DNA of 64,000 bases from M3007 sp040397785. Its GTDB lineage: Bacteria > Bacteroidota > Bacteroidia > Chitinophagales > Saprospiraceae. Position numbers and translations under genes: made by a program. The notes beneath the pieces were generated by a model that saw only the letters and a program-made list of their open reading frames with translations, did no database searches and had not been told where the DNA came from. The DNA is taken from assembly GCA_040397785.1 (NCBI GenBank), contig JBBAVI010000001.1, forward strand, positions 1 to 64,000, in the 5' to 3' direction. Shown in pieces: positions 35,608 to 43,235 of this stretch; position 1 is the stretch's first letter, and each line of letters begins with the position of its first letter.

Positions 35608-35639
35608 TTTGCGGTTGTTCCGCGTTTTTACTATGTTAT
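35608..35639 (+). promoter_or_regulatory. Candidate promoter of the DUF2911 gene
   Basis: TTTG at 35608-35611, a 20-bp spacer, then TATGTTAT at 35632-35639, approximating the Bacteroidota TTTG / TAnnTTTG promoter. It lies about 75 bp before the ATG. Confidence 0.35.
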
Positions 35640-35713
35640 TTTTCAACTGCCCGCCGCGCCCAACCGCATTTGGTCGCTCGGGTTGCATTTCTAAAACCAT
35701 TAATTTTTCAACC

Positions 35714-36583
35714 ATGAAGTATTGCTTTTCCCTGCTCTGCCTGTTGCTGTTGAGCACCAGCATGTATGCACAATTGGATTTACCACAATCTAGCCCCAAA
35801 GCAAGCACCAGCTATCGCGTGGGCTTAACCGATGTGACCGTAAATTATTCCAGCCCAGCCGTAAAAAAACGCCCTATTTATGGCACTTTGGTGCCATACG
35901 ACCAAATTTGGCGTGCCGGTGCCAACCAATGCACCAATGTTTCTTTTAGTACCGATGTCAAAATCGGGAAGGTAACTGTCCCTAAAGGCAAATACAGTTT
36001 TTTCCTTATCCCTAAAAATGGCAAGACCTGGACAGCCATTCTTAATTCCGACGCGGAACAGTGGGGCGCTTACCAGTACAAAATCGAAAAAGACCTGGTG
36101 CGCGTTGACGTACAGGTCGAAACCCTGCCCAAACCCATTGAGCACCTGCAATACCGCATTGAAGAGCGCGGTATGGACCAGGGCACCATTGTATTCGAAT
36201 GGGAACGCAAACGTGCAACCCTACCATTCAGCATGGAAACCATGAAAATGGCCGTGGCCAACATCGAAAAAGCCGCAAAAGAAGGCAAAAGCGATGATTT
36301 GTGGGCCATTCATGCAGAGGCCGCCGAGTTTTTCTTGAACAACAACGGTGATCCTAAAACGGCCCTTGCGCACATTAATGAGAGTGTAAAACTCAAACCT
36401 ATCGTTTGGAACCTCTGGATGCAGGCAAAAATTCAGGCGAAAAACAACGAATACAAGTCAGCCGTAGCCACTGCCGCCAAAGTGGGCGAAGCAAGTAAAT
36501 TGAGCAAAGACGAAGCCGATTACTACAAAGAACTCGAAAAAGAGATCAACACCGCTGTTGCTGGTTGGAAAAAGAAAGCTTAA
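35714..36583 (+). CDS. DUF2911 domain protein, secreted
   Basis: An exported protein of 289 residues with signal peptide MKYCFSLLCLLLLSTSMYAQ. Residues about 20-170 are a DUF2911 domain (RVGLTDVTVNYSSPAVKKR, LVPYDQIWRAGANQCTNVSF, PKGKYSFFLIPKNGKTWTA), a beta-sandwich of unknown function found widely in Bacteroidota. The C-terminal third is helical and resembles TPR units (DPKTALAHINESVKLKPIVW, NEYKSAVATAAKVGEASKLS). The start is the ATG at 35714, because the signal peptide begins there. It appears to be a single-gene unit, ending at a bidirectional terminator. No function should be claimed. Confidence 0.92.
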   Translation: MKYCFSLLCLLLLSTSMYAQLDLPQSSPKASTSYRVGLTDVTVNYSSPAVKKRPIYGTLVPYDQIWRAGANQCTNVSFSTDVKIGKVTVPKGKYSFFLIPKNGKTWTAILNSDAEQWGAYQYKIEKDLVRVDVQVETLPKPIEHLQYRIEERGMDQGTIVFEWERKRATLPFSMETMKMAVANIEKAAKEGKSDDLWAIHAEAAEFFLNNNGDPKTALAHINESVKLKPIVWNLWMQAKIQAKNNEYKSAVATAAKVGEASKLSKDEADYYKELEKEINTAVAGWKKKA

Positions 36584-36600
36584 TTTTAGTAAGCGTACAG

Positions 36601-36632
36601 GCATGACCCCGAAACAACATTCGGGGCCATGC
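36601..36632. terminator. Bidirectional terminator hairpin
   Basis: GCATGaCCCCGAA and TTCGGGGcCATGC arms (12 of 13 pairs) around the loop ACAACA, placed between the convergent DUF2911 gene (stop 36583) and symporter gene (stop 36658). U-tracts are weak on both sides. Confidence 0.7.
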
Positions 36633-36657
36633 TACATTTAATTGATATGCCTGCGTG

Positions 36658-38361
36658 TTAAACAGGCTCCCGGCGCTGAAAAAACACCGTGTATTGCAAA
36701 ATCAAACTCAAGCCCATCACCAAGCCGCAGCCCAACGGATTATACCACAAATACGCATCTTTATCTACCCAAAAAAACAAATACAACACTACCCCCTGCG
36801 AAACCAACGCCGCCCAAAAAACAGCCTTTCCTTGTACCGTTTTGAGGAAAAAAGCAGTAAAAAAGATGCCCAACATGGTGCCATAAAAAATAGACCCAAT
36901 CATATTGACCGCCTGAATCAGGTTGTCGGGCAACTTGACATACGTGGCAAATACCATAATAAAGATGCCCCAAAACACAGTCGCCAACCGCGAAGCCCGG
37001 AAATAATGGGTATCGTCGCGGTCTTTCACCAACGAACGCCGGTAAATGTCATTAATGGACGTGGCCGCTAAAGAGTTGAGCTCCGAAGCCTTGGTACTCC
37101 AGGAAGCGCAAAAAATCATGGCAAACATCAATCCAATCAATCCCACCGGCAAGTGATTCATAATGAACCCGATAAATATATAATCTTTATCTTTGGAATC
37201 CAGCAAGGGCAAGGCTTCTTTGGCCACTGCAACCGCTTGTTCGTGCAGTTGCACACTTTGCTGGTCGATTTGTTGCAGGTGGGTGCGTGCGGTTTCAACT
37301 TGCCCGGCATCTGATTGATGCAACGCTTCGGTCAATTGTGCAAGCGTATTTTTTTTGATTTGAAATAAGGTATCCGCGCGGGCTTCCAATTGTACAAACT
37401 GCGCATTTTGGGGCGTTTTTTCAATTTTCAGGCGATTTGCCTGGTTGAAATATAGCGGCGGCTGGTTGAATTGGTAAAATACAAACACCATCACCCCTAC
37501 CGACAATACCAGCAACTGCATCGGGATTTTTACAAAACCATTGAATAACAGGCCAAAACGACTTTCCCGCAAAGATTTTCCCGATAAATACCGCCCCACC
37601 TGACTCTGGTCGGTGCCAAAATAGGAGAGAAACAAAAAGGTAGCGCCCAGCACACCCGACCAAACATTATACCGATCGTGCCAACTGAACGACCAGTCTA
37701 CCACCTGGGTTTTGCCCGTGATGCCCGCAATTTGCCAGGCTTCCGGCAGCCCTACCCCTTCTGGCAATTGATACAGTACCAGAAAAAAAGCCAGGATCAA
37801 TCCACCCAACATAATGGTCATTTGCAACTCCTGGGTGCGACTTACCGCCGCATTGCCCCCAAAAGTGGTGTAAATGATCACAAAAGCGGCCAAAAAGAAA
37901 TTGGTAAACGCCAGGTTCCAGCCAAACACCGTAGAAAGAATAATGCCTGGCGCATAAATACTGATGGCCGCCGAAATACCCCGCAGAATCAAGAACAGAA
38001 TGGCCGTAAACGTGCGCATACGCACATCAAAACGCTGTTCTAAGTACTCATAAGCCGTGGTAACCCGCAATTTGTAATAAATAGGCAGCACCACGTACGC
38101 CAGGATAATCATGGCGATGGGCATGCCAAAATAAAATTGTGCAAACTGCATACCATCGGCATAAGCCTGCCCGGGCGTGCTCAAAAATGTGATCGCGCTC
38201 GCCTGGGTAGCCATGATGCTCAGGCCGATGGTCCACCAGGGCAGATCACGGTTACCAGCCAGAAAATTTGCACTCGATCCGAGGTTGCGGCTTTTGTACA
38301 TGCCATAAAAAATGACCAAAGCCAGGGTAAAAGCCAGTACAATCCAATCAATGTAATGCAT
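36658..38361 (-). CDS. Sodium:solute symporter (SSS family)
   Basis: An inner-membrane sodium-coupled transporter of 567 residues. Family marks are the TM1-2 stretch NFLAGNRDLPWWTIGLSIMA, TQASAITFLSTPGQAYADGM, the substrate-helix region ILRGISAAISIYAPGIILST, FGTDQSQVGRYLSGKS and the later ASWSTKASELNSLAATSIND. Between two helices, at about residues 300-395, sits a hydrophilic insert of some 90 residues with coiled-coil character (ARADTLFQIKKNTLAQLTEA, DQQSVQLHEQAVAVAKEALP). Substrate is not determinable; sugars, iodide/monocarboxylates and sialic acid are all carried by relatives. The small tail-anchored protein gene 30 bp upstream is probably in the same operon. Confidence 0.93.
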   Translation of the reverse strand: MHYIDWIVLAFTLALVIFYGMYKSRNLGSSANFLAGNRDLPWWTIGLSIMATQASAITFLSTPGQAYADGMQFAQFYFGMPIAMIILAYVVLPIYYKLRVTTAYEYLEQRFDVRMRTFTAILFLILRGISAAISIYAPGIILSTVFGWNLAFTNFFLAAFVIIYTTFGGNAAVSRTQELQMTIMLGGLILAFFLVLYQLPEGVGLPEAWQIAGITGKTQVVDWSFSWHDRYNVWSGVLGATFLFLSYFGTDQSQVGRYLSGKSLRESRFGLLFNGFVKIPMQLLVLSVGVMVFVFYQFNQPPLYFNQANRLKIEKTPQNAQFVQLEARADTLFQIKKNTLAQLTEALHQSDAGQVETARTHLQQIDQQSVQLHEQAVAVAKEALPLLDSKDKDYIFIGFIMNHLPVGLIGLMFAMIFCASWSTKASELNSLAATSINDIYRRSLVKDRDDTHYFRASRLATVFWGIFIMVFATYVKLPDNLIQAVNMIGSIFYGTMLGIFFTAFFLKTVQGKAVFWAALVSQGVVLYLFFWVDKDAYLWYNPLGCGLVMGLSLILQYTVFFQRREPV

Positions 38362-38391
38362 TTTGCTGTGTTGAAGCCCCCTTTAGGCGCT

Positions 38392-38970
38392 TTATTTTAT
38401 CGAAAAATAAATCAATGCCGCAATGGCCATCAGGAAAAACAACCAAGCCCAGAGGCTCAGGCTGTTTTCGCGGTACACATTGTACATGCGCTCCATGAGG
38501 TTGCGCCAATCGAGATCGCCGTTTTTGCCGCGTGTGGCCGGTTCGTGTACCAGGCAAAAATACCGCCGCAGTCCTTTGCGTCCCTGGTCGCCGTGTTTCG
38601 ACAAAATCATAAATTCTGGATTGAGGAAACAGAGGTCGAACAGTTCCCCTTTCCCCGACATTTCTACAATCAGCGTGTTATCGCCGCCCAATTGTCGCCA
38701 GGCGCCTTTAACAATATTGCCATCGAGCGTGAGCAGGTATTCGCCGCCCGGATTAAAAATATGCAAAATTGCCTCGTGAAAGCCTTCTTCGTCGCGCACT
38801 TCTTTCCAGCGTTTGCTCAGCCAGAAATCTTTTTCTCCAATATCCTCCCCGTACGGCTCCACCTTTTCGAGGATAAAATCGAGGTGTTCGTCCATATTGC
38901 CCAGTTCTTTAGGCAATTCGGGGCTAAAACCCCGAGAAATGTCGCGTGATAACTGTGTAAAAAAATCCAT
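38392..38970 (-). CDS. Unknown protein with C-terminal membrane anchor
   Basis: A protein of 192 residues that I do not recognise. The first 165 residues are soluble and acidic (MDFFTQLSRDISRGFSPELP; HEAILHIFNPGGEYLLTLDG; LGGDNTLIVEMSGKGELFDL) and the last 20 form one hydrophobic helix (SLWAWLFFLMAIAALIYFSI) ending in a lysine, a tail-anchor layout with the bulk in the cytoplasm. The ATG at 38970 is preferred over one at 39006, whose extra residues (MREFYPHRNEHS) look non-conserved. It precedes the sodium:solute symporter by 30 bp on the same strand and may modulate it, which is a guess from position only. Confidence 0.75.
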   Translation of the reverse strand: MDFFTQLSRDISRGFSPELPKELGNMDEHLDFILEKVEPYGEDIGEKDFWLSKRWKEVRDEEGFHEAILHIFNPGGEYLLTLDGNIVKGAWRQLGGDNTLIVEMSGKGELFDLCFLNPEFMILSKHGDQGRKGLRRYFCLVHEPATRGKNGDLDWRNLMERMYNVYRENSLSLWAWLFFLMAIAALIYFSIK

Positions 38971-39124
38971 ACTGTGTTCGTTTCTATGGGGGTAAAATTC
39001 GCGCAAATTATCTTACCAAATGCGCTTTATTTTGCAAGCCCAAATCAGACGTCCACATTTTGGCGAGGTATTTGGAATTGGAGGTTTTAACACGCTTTAG
39101 TTCATACCTTTAATCTTTTACCCA

Positions 39125-40291
39125 ATGCGTAAACATACTGGAGTACCCATGCTGAGCTATAATTTGAGTTACTGGGAGCGCGAAACTTTTTTCAAAGATA
39201 TTGATTTGGCCATCATAGGCAGCGGTATTGTTGGATTAGCGGCGGCCATTCATGCCAAAACAACCAATCCGAACCTGCAAGTGGCCATTTTGGAACGCGG
39301 CACCTTGCCCATTGGCGCCAGTACGCGCAACGCGGGTTTCGCCTGTTTTGGCTCGATGACCGAGTTGCTGGATGACCTTTCGCGCATGACCGAAGATGAT
39401 GTATTGGCCTTGGTGGAGCAGCGCTGGCAGGGTTTGCACCTGTTGCGCTCCATCGTCGGCGATAAAAATATGGATTTTGAAATGCTGGGCGGCTACGAGT
39501 TGTTTACCGACGATGAAGAAAGCGTTTTTCAGGAATGCTTGGAGCGCATGCCCGATTTCAACCAAAAAATGGCGGCGATCACCGGCGTAAACGATACGTA
39601 CCAACCCGTTGATGAGCGTTTGCCGGCATTTGGCTTTCACGGGGTACGTCATTTGATCTTGAACCGCAGTGAGGGACAGGTGCACACCGGCAAAATGATG
39701 AAAAAGTTGCTCGAACTGGCCCATGCCAAGGGAATACGCATCTTCAACGGCATGGGCATCCGCACGATCCAGGACACTGCTGACGGCGTGCAGTTGGAAA
39801 CCGATTTTGGCTGGCAATTGCAGGTACCCAAAGTGCTGGTGGCCGTGAATGGTTTTGCCAAACGCCTGTTGCCTGATATAGACGTAATCCCGGCCCGCAA
39901 CCAGGTATTGATCACCAAAAAAATATCCAATTTGGCCGTAAAAGGCTGCTTTCATTACGACCGCGGCTACTATTACTTCCGCAACATCGATGGGCGCATT
40001 TTACTGGGCGGCGGACGGTTCCTGGCGTTTGAAGAAGAAACCACCGATCAGTTTGGCAGCAACGAAATGATCCGGAGTGCCCTGGCGCAATTGCTGCACA
40101 CCGTTATTTGTCCGGAGCAAAAACCGGCTATAGACAGCTGGTGGAGCGGTATCTTGGGCTTGGGACCGATCAAGAAGCCGATCATTGAAAAAGTATCGTC
40201 CAATGTGGTGGTTTCCGTGCGATTGAGCGGCATGGGGGTAGCGATCGGGTCGTTGGTGGGTCGGTCAGGGGCGGATTTGGTGCTGGGGTGA
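39125..40291 (+). CDS. FAD-dependent oxidoreductase, D-amino-acid oxidase (DAO) family
   Basis: A flavoprotein of 388 residues. The Rossmann dinucleotide motif is at the N-terminus (DLAIIGSGIVGLAAAIHAKT, GSGIVG at about 32-37), followed by the DAO family stretch LERGTLPIGASTRNAGFACF and the C-terminal FAD contact GRILLGGGRFLAFEEETTDQ. Members oxidise amino acids such as glycine, sarcosine, proline or D-amino acids; the actual substrate is not evident. A candidate -7 element TACCTTTA (39105-39112) sits only 12 bp before this ATG, so the second ATG at 39149 (MLSYNLSYWE) may be the true start. The gene appears to be transcribed alone. Confidence 0.9.
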   Translation: MRKHTGVPMLSYNLSYWERETFFKDIDLAIIGSGIVGLAAAIHAKTTNPNLQVAILERGTLPIGASTRNAGFACFGSMTELLDDLSRMTEDDVLALVEQRWQGLHLLRSIVGDKNMDFEMLGGYELFTDDEESVFQECLERMPDFNQKMAAITGVNDTYQPVDERLPAFGFHGVRHLILNRSEGQVHTGKMMKKLLELAHAKGIRIFNGMGIRTIQDTADGVQLETDFGWQLQVPKVLVAVNGFAKRLLPDIDVIPARNQVLITKKISNLAVKGCFHYDRGYYYFRNIDGRILLGGGRFLAFEEETTDQFGSNEMIRSALAQLLHTVICPEQKPAIDSWWSGILGLGPIKKPIIEKVSSNVVVSVRLSGMGVAIGSLVGRSGADLVLG

Positions 40292-40313
40292 GGTATTTAC
40301 AAGCAGTAAGTAG

Positions 40314-40321
40314 TATGTTTG
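40314..40321 (+). promoter_or_regulatory. Candidate -7 element TATGTTTG before DUF6090-like gene
   Basis: Exact match to TAnnTTTG, 28 bp before the ATG. It overlaps the left arm of an inverted repeat (40316-40330 with 40336-40350, 15-nt arms, two or three mismatches) that runs up to the start codon. The arrangement would place a hairpin in the short leader or an operator at the transcription start. Confidence 0.45.
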
Positions 40322-40349
40322 CTTTTGGATTATAGATCAAAACGCAAAC

Positions 40350-41045
40350 ATGGCAAAGACACAAGAAAAAGAGACCCTTAAAGACATACTTAAAAAGTAT
40401 ATTTTGGAGATTATAATCATTTTTATTGGCATTTCAATGTCCTTTCTATTTGATGAATGGAGAGAAAATCGAAAAGACGATGAAATAGCCAGAAAAAATT
40501 TGATCTTTTTAAAAAGTAATTTGGTACAAGATACATTTGTATTAACCGGTATGATTGACATCGGTAAAGCATCCGTATACAGTATCAACAAATTAATTTA
40601 TTTTAAACAGGATTCAGAAATATCCGATAGCATTAATGCTCATATTGATAAAGCCGCCGGTTATTTAGATTTCAAACCCAATCAAATGGCTTATGAAGAG
40701 ATTAAACAAACAGGACATACCAGTTTAATTAAAAACGATACCCTGAAAAGATCTTTTTTATCCTATTATACCTTGATAACGCCTTATTGTACTGAATGGT
40801 GCGGGGTAGATAAAATGCAAACCATGACCCAGTTAATTCCAGAAATGAGTATTTATTTTCCAGTTGTAGTTGATACGTCAAATGTCGTTTCTGTACAAGA
40901 AAAAATTAATTCGTTAAAAATAAGGAAAATAAGGAATTTGCTGATCATGAATGCAGCCTATAAACAAGAGGTTATAAAAACCTTTATACTGACGAAAGAT
41001 CTTGCCAAAAATCTGCTTAAAAGAATTGATGATGAATTGAAATAG
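40350..41045 (+). CDS. DUF6090-like membrane-anchored protein, AT-rich
   Basis: A protein of 231 residues. After a short charged N-terminus there is one membrane helix (YILEIIIIFIGISMSFLFDE, about 18-37) followed directly by WRENRKDDEIARKNL, the combination typical of DUF6090 proteins; the remainder is helical and soluble. No function is known. Its base composition is much more AT-rich than all neighbours (many AAA, ATT, TTA codons), a sign of recent acquisition. It is flanked by inverted-repeat structures on both sides: one reaching its start codon and a nested element from 41064 to 41193. Confidence 0.8.
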   Translation: MAKTQEKETLKDILKKYILEIIIIFIGISMSFLFDEWRENRKDDEIARKNLIFLKSNLVQDTFVLTGMIDIGKASVYSINKLIYFKQDSEISDSINAHIDKAAGYLDFKPNQMAYEEIKQTGHTSLIKNDTLKRSFLSYYTLITPYCTEWCGVDKMQTMTQLIPEMSIYFPVVVDTSNVVSVQEKINSLKIRKIRNLLIMNAAYKQEVIKTFILTKDLAKNLLKRIDDELK

Positions 41046-41063
41046 CACGGGCATGAAGTTCTT

Positions 41064-41193
41064 GATTAAAAGAGGTATGAGGTGGACACACGACCTCGCT
41101 AGAGGTCGCATATTATTTATAACGCCCGGAACAACACATGAGACATGATGATATTTCTGCCGTGCGTGGTCTTCATACCTCCCGCGCTTAATC
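41064..41193. repeat. Nested inverted-repeat element (REP/MITE-like)
   Basis: Imperfect outer arms (GATTAA..GAGGTATGA at 41064-41080 against TCATACCTC..TTAATC at 41173-41193, extending inward as far as 41094 and 41159) enclose about 65 bp. Just inside the left arm is a perfect hairpin CGACCTC-gcta-GAGGTCG (41091-41108). There is no open frame of note. It could be a palindromic mobile repeat or the remnant of a small transposon, or a structured RNA. It lies between two convergent genes. Confidence 0.6.
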
Positions 41194-41215
41194 CCTCGCC
41201 GCGCGTTAGACTTCC

Positions 41216-41860
41216 TCAACCAAAATCCTTCACACTCGCCCCAATCCCAATCCCTTCCTTCAACAACGGATCCGCAACAGCTGCCTCATACCCCTTTTTT
41301 AACGGCAACAAACCTGCCCAAATAGGCAAATCATAATCCTCTGCATCGTCGCCGGGTGGTCCGGTGCGAATTTTAGCAGAGGCCTCCTCAATATCAATCG
41401 CCAACACGCTGGTCGCTTTCATTTCGATGGCATTGGGCGGCCGTACCTCGTCCCAGCGCCCTTTCAGAATGTTTTCGGAAATGCAAAACAGGGCGTCCAT
41501 CTTTTCATCTTCATCGGTGACGAGTTGCGCCGTGCCAAAAACCACCGCCGAGCGGTAATTCATAGAATGGTGAAACGCCGAACGCGCGAGCACCAAAGCA
41601 TCCAAATGCGTTACGGTAAGACAAACCGGTATACCTGCTTTGGTCGCTGTAAGCATGCGACTAGTGCTCGCCCCATGTATGTACAGGCGCGCGCCCTTGC
41701 GCCCGTAACTCGTGGGAATTACAAAGGGCTGACTGTCCACCACAAAACCGAGGTGGCATAAAAATCCGGCATCCAGGATCGAAAACACGGTTTCCTCATC
41801 GTAATGGCCGCGTTTTGGGATGCGTTTTACGGTATTTCGGGGCGATTTTGGATATTCCAT
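41216..41860 (-). CDS. Pyridoxamine 5'-phosphate oxidase-like flavoprotein
   Basis: A cytoplasmic FMN-binding split-barrel protein of 214 residues. It begins NTVKRIPKRGHYDEETVFSI, typical of the PNPOx-like/NimA-like group, and continues FLCHLGFVVDSQPFVIPTSY, GRKGARLYIHGASTSRM and HHSMNYRSAVVFGTAQLV, which form the flavin-binding barrel. Members include nitroimidazole reductase-like and heme- or F420-binding proteins, so the substrate is open; it is probably not the true PdxH, which has different C-terminal motifs. A TTAGTTG-type inverted repeat separates it from mqnC upstream on the same strand. Confidence 0.9.
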   Translation of the reverse strand: MEYPKSPRNTVKRIPKRGHYDEETVFSILDAGFLCHLGFVVDSQPFVIPTSYGRKGARLYIHGASTSRMLTATKAGIPVCLTVTHLDALVLARSAFHHSMNYRSAVVFGTAQLVTDEDEKMDALFCISENILKGRWDEVRPPNAIEMKATSVLAIDIEEASAKIRTGPPGDDAEDYDLPIWAGLLPLKKGYEAAVADPLLKEGIGIGASVKDFG

Positions 41861-41867
41861 GGTAGAA

Positions 41868-41956
41868 TAGTTGTTAGTTGTTAGTTGTAAGTTGTTAGTT
41901 AGGGCAACGCTCTATCAAAATAACTAACAACTAACAACTTACAACTAACAACTACA
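41868..41956. repeat. TTAGTTG-heptad inverted repeat
   Basis: The left arm (41868-41901) is built of tandem TTAGTTG/GTTGTTA-type heptads with one GTAAGTT variant, and the right arm (41921-41956) is its reverse complement, shifted by one heptad at best. The loop of about 19 bp (GGGCAACGCTCTATCAAAA) is unrelated. It occupies nearly all of the space between mqnC and the PNPOx-like gene. It would form a very stable hairpin and may act as a transcription terminator or processing site, or be a mobile palindrome. Confidence 0.8.
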
Positions 41957-41958
41957 AA

Positions 41959-43101
41959 CTAATCAACGATCATCGTGGAGTGGTCCAGCGTTTGTTGCAC
42001 CATGTTTTCGGGCAAATCTCGGAAATCATACTGTTGGTTGCGCAATTGGGCCGTAAACCCGGCTTCCCGAATGGCTTGTTGGATGCCATCAGCGGTAAAA
42101 CGGAAGCGCGCGCCGGCCGCCGAAACCACATTTTCTTCGATCATGATGCTGCCAAAGTCGTTCGCGCCCGCGTGCAGGCAGGCTTGCGCGACCTGTTTGC
42201 CCACCGTGAGCCAGGAAGCCTGAATATTGACCACATTAGGTAACATAATCCGGCTCATGGCAATCATGCGCACGTACTCATCGCCCGTGACGGCGTTGCG
42301 GGCGCGCTTGATTTTGCGCAAAATAGTATCTTCATCCTGGAACGGCCAAGGAATAAAGGCCAAAAAGCCCTTTGCATCGGCTGGTTTTTCCGATTGCACC
42401 TGCCGAAGCCAGGCAAAATGCTCCATGCGCTCGTAATTGGTTTCGATATGGCCAAACATCATGGTCGCGGAGGTAGTCAGGTGCAACTGATGGGCAGCAC
42501 GCATCACATCCAGCCATTCTTCGCCGCCGCATTTGCCTTTTGAAATCAGGCGACGCACCCGATCGTTCAAAATTTCGGCCCCTGCCCCCGGCAAAGAGTC
42601 CAAACCCGCTGCTTTGAGGGCTTTGAGCACCTCATAATGGCTCATTTTATCTAATTTTGCGATGTGCGCAATTTCTGGCGGTCCAAGTGCGTGCAACTTC
42701 AACGTGGGGTAAAGGTCTTTGAGTTGTTGGAACAAATCGACATAAAACGCCAAGCCCAAATCGGGATGGTGCCCGCCTTGCAACAACAATTGCTCGCCGC
42801 CCAAGCGGAATGTTTCCTCAATTTTTTGTTTGTACTCCTCAATCGTGGTGATATACGCCTCACCGTGGCCCGGGCGGCGGTAAAAATTACAAAATTTGCA
42901 ATTGGCGATACACACATTGGTGGTATTCGAATTGCGGTCGATGATCCAGGTTACAATACCAGAAGGGACATGGTGCTGGCGCATGCGGTTGCCCACGTAC
43001 ATGAGCTCAGTGGTGCTGGCATTTTCGAAGAGAAAAACGCCTTCTTCAGGGCTAAGCCATTCTAATCGAAGGGCGCGTTGAAGCAAATCAGAAACATCCA
43101 T
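41959..43101 (-). CDS. mqnC: Cyclic dehypoxanthinyl futalosine synthase (MqnC)
   Basis: A radical SAM enzyme of 380 residues in the futalosine route to menaquinone; it cyclises dehypoxanthinyl futalosine. The cluster motif CIANCKFC (Cys64, 68, 71) is the CxxxCxxC of the MqnC/MqnE/CofH group, and the following NFYRRPGHGEAY, GGEQLLLQGGHHPDLG, GLDSLPGAGAEILNDRVRR and SIMIEENVVSAAG are diagnostic for MqnC. The ATG at 43101 (MDVSDLLQRALR) is the family start; an in-frame ATG at 43149 lies inside the candidate promoter. The other mqn genes are not in this window. An exact TAACTTTG -7 element lies 45 bp upstream. Confidence 0.95.
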   Translation of the reverse strand: MDVSDLLQRALRLEWLSPEEGVFLFENASTTELMYVGNRMRQHHVPSGIVTWIIDRNSNTTNVCIANCKFCNFYRRPGHGEAYITTIEEYKQKIEETFRLGGEQLLLQGGHHPDLGLAFYVDLFQQLKDLYPTLKLHALGPPEIAHIAKLDKMSHYEVLKALKAAGLDSLPGAGAEILNDRVRRLISKGKCGGEEWLDVMRAAHQLHLTTSATMMFGHIETNYERMEHFAWLRQVQSEKPADAKGFLAFIPWPFQDEDTILRKIKRARNAVTGDEYVRMIAMSRIMLPNVVNIQASWLTVGKQVAQACLHAGANDFGSIMIEENVVSAAGARFRFTADGIQQAIREAGFTAQLRNQQYDFRDLPENMVQQTLDHSTMIVD

Positions 43102-43146
43102 CTTGTATGTTGGGTATAATTTTTTCAGAAATATTTGAAAGTGAAA

Positions 43147-43154
43147 CAAAGTTA
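43147..43154 (-). promoter_or_regulatory. Candidate -7 element of mqnC
   Basis: On the minus strand this reads TAACTTTG, an exact TAnnTTTG match, 45 bp before the mqnC ATG. No clear -33 TTTG is seen. Its position upstream also supports the 43101 start over the longer frame. Confidence 0.5.
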
Positions 43155-43235
43155 CGGCAACTTGGTTTGGTATTTGACAGGGAACTTTAAAAGCGGCCTT
43201 TTCGTTTTACGAGATTGCACAAATAACACAAAAAG

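Larger units (their letters stand above)
35336..35713. other. 378-bp divergent intergenic region
   Basis: Separates the symporter gene from the DUF2911 gene. From left to right it holds repeat copy B (35348-35452), about 150 bp in which I see nothing definite, and a candidate plus-strand promoter at 35608-35639. Open frames crossing it come from extension of the flanking genes and have no family support. Confidence 0.6.

Noticed and set aside
41868..41956. Phase-variable promoter or CRISPR-like repeat
   Set aside because: No inverted promoter or recombinase is seen and the heptads are directly adjacent without spacers; a hairpin is the simpler reading.
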